A stretch of 55,700 nt of DNA, from the NCBI GenBank assembly GCA_005884665.1, contig VBAT01000006.1:146412-202111 (forward strand), given 5' to 3'. The DNA comes from Bacteroidota bacterium. GTDB lineage: Bacteria > Bacteroidota > Bacteroidia > Chitinophagales > Chitinophagaceae. The notes under the pieces were generated by a model. It made no database searches. It saw only the letters and a program-made list of their open reading frames with translations, and was not told the origin of the DNA. Of the stretch, positions 50,270 through 55,700 are shown piece after piece (the stretch's first letter is position 1; the number at the start of each line of letters is the position of its first letter). The position numbers and the translations under genes were made by a program.

Positions 50270-51244
50270 ATGGGATTATTCAACAAGCTTTTTGGTAAAA
50301 AGGAAAAGGAAAGCCTCGATGAAGGATTGCAAAAGACCAAGCAGGGATTCCTGTCGAAAATAACAAAAGCGATCGCCGGCAAAAGCACCGTGGATGAAGA
50401 GGTGCTCGACAATTTAGAAGAGGCGTTAGTAGGAGCTGATGTCGGTATCGAAACCACGATTAAGATCATTGAAAGGATAGAGAAACGGGTGGCAAAAGAC
50501 AAATACATGAATTCTTCAGAGCTCAATACGATGCTCCAGGAAGAAATTGAGGCAATCCTGGTGGATGCAGAAGAATCAAACAGTTATGCTTTTCACTCTG
50601 AGCTGCCCTTCAAGCCGTATGTTATACTGGTCGTTGGGGTAAACGGCGTAGGTAAAACAACAACTATCGGGAAGCTGGCATATAATTTCAAGAAAGCAGG
50701 AAAGAGCGTCTTGCTGGGTGCTGCCGATACATTTCGGGCTGCCGCCGTAGAACAGTTGACGATCTGGAGTGAAAGAACGGGTGTGCCGATAGTAAAACAG
50801 GCAATGGGATCGGATCCTGCGGCTGTAGCTTTTGATACCGTTCAAAGTGCCGTTGCCAAACAAAGCGATATAGTACTGATCGACACGGCAGGGCGATTGC
50901 ATAATAAGGCTCACCTGATGGAAGAACTGACCAAGATCAAAAGGGTTATTCAAAAAGTCATTCCTGGTGCCCCGCACGAAGTTATGCTGGTCCTGGATGG
51001 TTCTACCGGTCAGAATGCTGTCGAACAGGCCAAACAGTTTACAGCAGCCACGGACGTAACTGCAATGGCCATTACAAAACTGGATGGAACGGCAAAGGGA
51101 GGAGTAGTATTAGCAATCGCCAATCAATTTAAAATACCGGTAAAATTTATTGGTGTAGGAGAAAAAATGGAGGACATTTTGGTTTTTGACAAACATGAGT
51201 TTGTCGACAGCTTGTTTAACCTGGAAAGTAAACAGGATCGATAG
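50270..51244 (+). CDS. ftsY: Signal recognition particle receptor FtsY
   Basis: A 324-residue SRP receptor from MGLFNKLFGKKEKESLDEGL; a GTG at 50237 would add 11 non-family residues (GSLNPPGPGT). The N domain is followed by the GTPase motifs: G1 GVNGVGKTTTIGKLA, G2 DTFRAAAVEQL, G3 DTAGRLHNKAHLMEEL and G4 TKLDGTAKGG, with the closing GVGEKMEDILVFD. There is no long acidic A domain, as is usual in this phylum. It docks ribosome-SRP complexes at the inner membrane. It starts after the rpmB operon terminator and ends 17 nt before rimO. Confidence 0.96.
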   Translation: MGLFNKLFGKKEKESLDEGLQKTKQGFLSKITKAIAGKSTVDEEVLDNLEEALVGADVGIETTIKIIERIEKRVAKDKYMNSSELNTMLQEEIEAILVDAEESNSYAFHSELPFKPYVILVVGVNGVGKTTTIGKLAYNFKKAGKSVLLGAADTFRAAAVEQLTIWSERTGVPIVKQAMGSDPAAVAFDTVQSAVAKQSDIVLIDTAGRLHNKAHLMEELTKIKRVIQKVIPGAPHEVMLVLDGSTGQNAVEQAKQFTAATDVTAMAITKLDGTAKGGVVLAIANQFKIPVKFIGVGEKMEDILVFDKHEFVDSLFNLESKQDR

Positions 51245-51261
51245 ACTTTGAGAGATTTGAT

Positions 51262-52569
51262 ATGAAAACAAAAACATTAAAAAAAGATAAGGTCAATATC
51301 ATCACCCTCGGGTGCAGTAAGAATATGGTGGACAGCGAAGTGTTGAGCGGCCAGTTGCTGGCCAATGAGATTGATGTGGTGCATGAAAACAAGAAACTGG
51401 ATCATAATATTGTAGTAGTAAACACCTGCGGTTTTATTGAAAAAGCAAAAGAAGAAAGCATCAACACTATTCTCGACCAGGTTGAATTGAAGAAGAGGGG
51501 CAAACTAGACAAGGTCTATGTTACCGGTTGCCTTAGTGAACGATATAAGAACAACCTGGAAACGGAGATACCCGAGGTAGACGCTTTTTTTGGCACAATG
51601 GAATTGCCGCTGATCCTAAAACAATTCGAAGCTGATTATAAAAGCGAATTGATCGGCGAGCGGTTGTTGGCCACGCCCAGGCACTATGCCTATTTAAAAA
51701 TATCGGAAGGCTGCAATCGTACCTGCGCATTTTGTGCTATTCCCCTAATGAGAGGCCAACATATCAGCAGGCCCATTGAAGAATTGGTAAGGGAAGCAGA
51801 AGGCCTTGTGAAGAAAGGAGTGAAAGAAATAATGCTGATCGCCCAGGAGCTTACTTACTATGGCCTGGACATTTACAAGAAAAGAATGCTCCCTGACCTG
51901 TTGAATCGTTTGGCCGATATCCGGGGATTGGAATGGATCCGCCTGCATTATGCCTATCCTTCCAAATTTCCACTGGAGATACTGGATGTGGTAAGACAAA
52001 GAGAAAACATTTGCAACTACCTCGATATTCCCTTGCAGCATGCCGCCAATAATATGTTGGCTGCCATGAAGCGCCAGATCACCCGTGAAGAGATGGAACA
52101 ATTGCTTGCAACGATCAGGGCAAAAGTTCCGGGTATTTGTTTGCGTACCACGTTGATCGCCGGTTTCCCGGGAGAAACCCGGGATGATGTCGAAGAATTA
52201 AAGACATTTTTGCAAAAGGAGCGTTTCGATCGGGTCGGCATTTTCACTTATTCTCATGAAGAAGGTACAAGTGGTTACGCACTGGAAGATAATATAACCC
52301 CGGAAGAAAAAGAAAGGAGAGCCCAGGAGATCATGGAAGTGCAGCAGGAGATCTCTTATGAAAAGAACCAGGAAAAGATTGGAAAGATCTTCAAAGTACT
52401 TATTGATAAAAAAGAAGCGGGTCGTTATTTGGGCCGCACCGAGTTCGATAGCGTGGAGGTAGATAATGAAGTAGTGATACATTCTTCAAAAAAGCTTACG
52501 ACCGGCGAATTCTACAATGTAATGATCACGAAAGCCTATGATTATGACCTTGAAGGCGAAGTGGTTTGA
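51262..52569 (+). CDS. rimO: Ribosomal protein S12 methylthiotransferase RimO
   Basis: A 435-residue methylthiotransferase, paralogue of MiaB. The N-terminal cluster cysteines are C18 (TLGCSKN), C56 (VNTCGFI) and C90 (VTGCLSE); the radical-SAM motif is EGCNRTCAFC with C151, C155 and C158; a TRAM domain ends the protein (FKVLIDKKEAGRYLGRTEFD). RimO adds a methylthio group to the conserved aspartate of ribosomal protein S12. It lies 17 nt after ftsY in the same direction and is probably cotranscribed. Unlike miaB here, it carries no repeat insertion. Confidence 0.96.
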   Translation: MKTKTLKKDKVNIITLGCSKNMVDSEVLSGQLLANEIDVVHENKKLDHNIVVVNTCGFIEKAKEESINTILDQVELKKRGKLDKVYVTGCLSERYKNNLETEIPEVDAFFGTMELPLILKQFEADYKSELIGERLLATPRHYAYLKISEGCNRTCAFCAIPLMRGQHISRPIEELVREAEGLVKKGVKEIMLIAQELTYYGLDIYKKRMLPDLLNRLADIRGLEWIRLHYAYPSKFPLEILDVVRQRENICNYLDIPLQHAANNMLAAMKRQITREEMEQLLATIRAKVPGICLRTTLIAGFPGETRDDVEELKTFLQKERFDRVGIFTYSHEEGTSGYALEDNITPEEKERRAQEIMEVQQEISYEKNQEKIGKIFKVLIDKKEAGRYLGRTEFDSVEVDNEVVIHSSKKLTTGEFYNVMITKAYDYDLEGEVV

Positions 52570-52707
52570 GCCTGCCTGCCGGTAGTGTAGGTCAATAGGT
52601 AATAGCCGTAAGTCCGGAGTCGTGAGTCGATAGTTGCGATTTTCCCTACAGGGAAGTCGTCATTGCGAGCGTGTCATTACGACCGAGAGCGATGCATGTG
52701 GCAATCT
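52570..52707. repeat. Repeat cluster after rimO
   Basis: It starts with GCCTGCCTGCCGGTAG directly at the rimO stop, then GTCCGGAGTCGTGAGTCGAT, TTTCCCTACAGGGAAG (a short palindrome), and a CATTGCGAG element (52656-52707) with GTGTCATTACGACCGAGAGC inserted. The 255-nt gap to the oxidoreductase gene is otherwise empty. Confidence 0.6.
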
Positions 52708-52824
52708 AATTTTATTTCCTCGATCTCGCCCGGGATTTAGTAAATTCATTCCGCGATTTGACTGTATAAGATTTATCGATTCCCTAACCTTGCCATTATC
52801 TATCCGGCAATTAAACAAATCGCT

Positions 52825-53985
52825 ATGAATCGCAAATCAATTTCGAGTCAGTATTCCCGCAGAAAATTTATTCATGACCTGTCCGTCAACGCCGGCATGG
52901 CTGCGCTGGCAGTGAATGGACTTAATCTTTTTTCCTCGTGTGACGATAACAAAGAAAAAAATAAAGGTTCCGCTATGGCAAAGGACAATCAAAACAAATT
53001 AGGTATCGCCCTGGTAGGGCTGGGTAATTATGCAGGGGGACAGTTGGCACCGGCCCTGGAACAGACCAACGATTGTTATTTGGCCGGTATTGTCACCGGC
53101 ACTCCTTCCAAGATCGATACGTGGAAAGGCAAATACAATATCCCTGACAAGAATATCTATAACTATCAAAACTTTGACAGCATCAAGGATAACCCGGACA
53201 TTGATATCGTTTATGTTGTTCTTCCTAACTCGATGCATGCCGAGTACGTGATCCGGGCAGCCAAAGCAGGGAAGCATGTCATCTGTGAAAAGCCGATGGC
53301 CATCACACCTGAAGATTGTGACAGGATGATAGCAGCTTGTAAAGAGGCCGGAAAAATGTTGTCGATCGGCTATCGCTTGCATTTTGAACCATACAATGTT
53401 GAAATGGCCAGGCTTGGAACAAAAAAAGTATATGGCAATGTAAAGAAAATGAACGCAGGTTTTGGTTTCCCTATCGGTGATCCTACTCAATGGCGACTGA
53501 ATAAGAAACTCGCCGGTGGCGGACCGCTGGAAGATGTTGGCATCTATTGCATCCAGGGATTCTGTTATACCACTGGCCTTGATCCCATCGCTGTGATCGC
53601 GCAGGAAGGGCCTAAAACGGATAAAGAAAAATTCAGGGACGTAGAACAATCTCTTACCTGGGAACTGGAATTCCCTGGTAATATCATTTGTCATGGGAAA
53701 GCGAGCTACTCAGAAGGATTGAATTACCTGCAGGCAGAAGCGGAGAAAGGTGTATTCGAATTGACATCCGCGTTCAATTATTCCGGCCAGAAAGGCAATA
53801 CACCTGCTGGCCCAATGGATCTGCCTAAAGTAAATCAACAGGCGAAGCAAATGGATGATTTTGCACAGGCGGTAAAAAACAAACGTCCGACACCTGTTCC
53901 AGGTGAAATGGGAAAGCGAGATGTGAAGATCATCCAGGCGATCTATCAAGCGATGGAGACAGGAAAAAAAGTTGAGATCAGGTAG
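52825..53985 (+). CDS. Tat-type Gfo/Idh/MocA oxidoreductase
   Basis: A 386-residue protein with an N-terminal twin-arginine-like leader (YSRRKFIHDLSVNAGMAALA), pointing to export of a folded, cofactor-bound enzyme. The Rossmann motif is IALVGLGNYAGGQLAPAL, followed by VYVVLPNSMHAEYVIRAAKA and the signature HVICEKPMAI. The C-terminal domain has GGGPLEDVGIYCIQG. Such enzymes oxidise or reduce sugars or sugar derivatives with bound NAD(P); some exported ones act as glycosidases. The substrate is unknown. It runs in the same direction as the serine hydrolase 101 nt downstream. Confidence 0.88.
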   Translation: MNRKSISSQYSRRKFIHDLSVNAGMAALAVNGLNLFSSCDDNKEKNKGSAMAKDNQNKLGIALVGLGNYAGGQLAPALEQTNDCYLAGIVTGTPSKIDTWKGKYNIPDKNIYNYQNFDSIKDNPDIDIVYVVLPNSMHAEYVIRAAKAGKHVICEKPMAITPEDCDRMIAACKEAGKMLSIGYRLHFEPYNVEMARLGTKKVYGNVKKMNAGFGFPIGDPTQWRLNKKLAGGGPLEDVGIYCIQGFCYTTGLDPIAVIAQEGPKTDKEKFRDVEQSLTWELEFPGNIICHGKASYSEGLNYLQAEAEKGVFELTSAFNYSGQKGNTPAGPMDLPKVNQQAKQMDDFAQAVKNKRPTPVPGEMGKRDVKIIQAIYQAMETGKKVEIR

Positions 53986-54086
53986 CCTTTTAAAATATTC
54001 ATTTATCAACACCGGTTTTAGTTGTACAGGAATAGTCAAATGATTTACATTTATCGGCAACATTTCGTGTCCAAATAACTTTAACT

Positions 54087-55655
54087 ATGCAAACCTCTAG
54101 ACGCAGTTTTATCAAAACTACCGGCGCAGGCACTTTGGGCTTCAGTTTGCTGCCGATCTTAAATGGCCTGGATCATTTAATTTATGACTTGCCGCCGGTT
54201 GTTCTGCCACGTACAAGCCCTGAATCGCAGGGAATCTCTTCCAAAGCGATCAGCACCTTTATCAAAGCCATCACTGCTTCCGGTATTCAATGGCATAGCT
54301 TCATGTTGCTCAGGCATGGAAATGTTGTTGCTGAAGGTTGGTGGAAACCATTTGATGCCAGCTATAAACATACCTTGTATTCTTTGTCGAAAAGCTTTAC
54401 CAGCACAGCTGTCGGCCTGTTGGTAAAAGAAGGTAAGCTTTCGGTGGATGATTATCTCGTTTCGTTTTTCCCGGGCGAATTGCCGGCAGAAGTGAACGAG
54501 AACATGAAGAAGATAAAGATCAAGCACCTGCTGACGATGAATTCCGGTCATGCCGAAGATACTCTCGGTAAAATGCGTGATGCAAAGGACAAGACCTGGA
54601 CAAAAGCTTACCTGGAATTGCCGGTACAATTCGAACCCGGAACTCATTTCCTTTATAACACCGGTAATACATACATGCTTGGAGCGATTGTACACAAGGT
54701 GACCGGGCAAACACTGGAAGAATACCTCGAGCCACGATTGTTTCATCCGCTGGGTATTGAAAAGTATGACTGGGAGAAATCACCCGACGGATTGAATACT
54801 GCCGGCTATGGGCTAAGAATAAAAACTGAAGATATTGCCAGGTTCGGGCAACTCTACCTGCAGAAAGGAAAATGGAAAGGAAAAGAAATATTGACAGAAG
54901 CATGGGTCCATGAAGCTACCAGTTATCAAACAAAATCGCAGGAAGGTAATGGTGACTGGGCCCAGGGATATGGCTATCAGTTCTGGCGCTGCAAACCTGG
55001 TTTCTATCGCGGCGATGGAGCATATGGCCAGTTTTGCATAGTCATGCCGGAACAGGATGCTGTATTGGCTATCACGAGCGAAAGCTGGGATATGCAAAAA
55101 TCTATGCTCACTGCATGGGAAAACCTGTTGCCTGCCATGCAACCGGGAAGTATTGCAAACAACGAAGCCGATCTCATTGTATTAAAAAAAGACCTTAATG
55201 AATTAGTGCTTCCGGTAGTCAAAGGTTCGATGTCTTCATCGTCAGCTTCCAGGTATCATGATAAAAAGTTTAAACTGGACAGGAATGACTACAACGCTTC
55301 GGCTATGAAATTTAAGTTCTCAAAAGATGGCTGTGAATGGATCATCAAAGCCGACAAGGGTGAGACAGCTATCCGCTTTGGTTGGGAAAACTGGATAACC
55401 GGCAAGAATAGCCTGGTTTACCCATTTGCTGTTGCGTATCGTGTGAACGTGCCTTCGAAAATTGCCGGCACGGCTACCTGGATCAATGAAAATACCTTGC
55501 AGTTGAATGCCCGGTTCGTAGAAGCGATACATGGAGATAAGATAACCTGCACATTTGACGGTGAGAAGGTTTCAGTTACATTTTTGAATACTATTTCGGA
55601 GAATACGAAGAACAGTCCTGAAAAGAGAAGCAGCTTGTCAAGCATAATAGAATAA
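54087..55655 (+). CDS. Serine hydrolase (beta-lactamase/class C-like family)
   Basis: A 522-residue protein with a Tat-like leader (SRRSFIKTTGAGTLGFSLL). The catalytic SxxK is S99-L-S-K102 in LYSLSKSFTSTAVG, and the family's second motif appears as FLYNTGNTYMLGAIV. The region YGLRIKTEDIARFGQLYLQK is also typical. Residues about 370-520 form an extra C-terminal domain of beta character with several charged strands. Such proteins are beta-lactamase-related esterases or DD-peptidase-like enzymes; there is no reason to expect antibiotic resistance. The stop lies 45 nt from the window end. Confidence 0.88.
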   Translation: MQTSRRSFIKTTGAGTLGFSLLPILNGLDHLIYDLPPVVLPRTSPESQGISSKAISTFIKAITASGIQWHSFMLLRHGNVVAEGWWKPFDASYKHTLYSLSKSFTSTAVGLLVKEGKLSVDDYLVSFFPGELPAEVNENMKKIKIKHLLTMNSGHAEDTLGKMRDAKDKTWTKAYLELPVQFEPGTHFLYNTGNTYMLGAIVHKVTGQTLEEYLEPRLFHPLGIEKYDWEKSPDGLNTAGYGLRIKTEDIARFGQLYLQKGKWKGKEILTEAWVHEATSYQTKSQEGNGDWAQGYGYQFWRCKPGFYRGDGAYGQFCIVMPEQDAVLAITSESWDMQKSMLTAWENLLPAMQPGSIANNEADLIVLKKDLNELVLPVVKGSMSSSSASRYHDKKFKLDRNDYNASAMKFKFSKDGCEWIIKADKGETAIRFGWENWITGKNSLVYPFAVAYRVNVPSKIAGTATWINENTLQLNARFVEAIHGDKITCTFDGEKVSVTFLNTISENTKNSPEKRSSLSSIIE

Positions 55656-55700
55656 GTGCAGAGAAACAGAACGGGGAAGAGGGTTTAACGGTTTAAACGT

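Noticed and set aside
54087..55655. Serine hydrolase considered as an antibiotic-resistance beta-lactamase
   Set aside because: It has a Tat-like leader, a long extra C-terminal domain and the general SxxK family features only; nothing points to a resistance enzyme.

Overview
The window reads as a chromosomal segment of a Bacteroidota bacterium, most likely in or near the Chitinophagaceae (inference). Supporting signs are the rpmB-rpmG-DUF4295 trio followed by ftsY and rimO, the miaB / sigma-54 regulator / lptE / secG neighbourhood, an outer-membrane protein with a carboxypeptidase-regulatory-like N-terminus, DUF2911 and DUF2279 proteins, GMEYP-type M1 peptidases, promoter elements of the TAnnTTTG type, and many dispersed palindromic repeats of kinds common in this phylum. 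No rRNA, phage, plasmid or CRISPR locus is visible. There is one tRNA, Gly(CCC).

Layout. 1-5.0 kb (minus): NCS1 nucleobase transporter (cut by the window edge), class III aminotransferase and CoA-acylating (methyl)malonate-semialdehyde dehydrogenase, probably part of a pyrimidine/beta-alanine catabolic locus; a GxxExxY nuclease-like gene between inverted repeats sits inside it. 5.1-7.3 kb: TrmH-type methyltransferase and two thioredoxin-fold proteins. 7.3-14.3 kb (minus): envelope and housekeeping block of YihY, MltG, SecG, a helical/TPR-like protein, LptE, a sigma-54 activator, an unlisted 51-aa protein and MiaB. 14.5-18.6 kb: outer-membrane beta-barrel protein, two hypotheticals, the tRNA and a nest of palindromic repeats. 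18.7-26.2 kb: two Fe-S redox proteins that are probably partners, separated by about 5.5 kb holding an ATP-grasp enzyme, LysE-type exporter, DinB protein, amino-acid permease, a broken cupin gene and a hypothetical. 26.3-36 kb: PyrR-like phosphoribosyltransferase, FtsX-type permease, DUF2911 protein, AraC regulator, LytTR response regulator, PQQ-like propeller protein, DUF2279 protein. 36.1-41.4 kb: phosphohexomutase, TonB_C/MORN-like protein, Pcm, LpdA. 41.8-47 kb: a frameshifted small exported protein, then two paralogous M1 metallopeptidases with a REP-associated tyrosine transposase between them. 47.7-55.7 kb: AGE-family epimerase, ribosomal proteins L28 and L33, DUF4295, FtsY, RimO, a Tat-type Gfo/Idh/MocA oxidoreductase and a serine hydrolase.

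The most unusual content is the repeat biology. (1) A roughly 141-nt palindromic GC-rich repeat lies in frame inside miaB, and a related copy forms part of the N-terminus of the aminotransferase. (2) A GxxExxY gene is bracketed by inverted copies of an ACGGAT-type repeat, one of which supplies the last codons of the neighbouring gene. (3) A RAYT transposase gene ends on a perfect 15-bp-stem palindrome. (4) There are several further nests and tandem arrays of short repeats. Two genes (a cupin and a small exported protein) are each broken by what looks like one small deletion. None of this could be tested by database search here; the functional calls rest on motifs and context.
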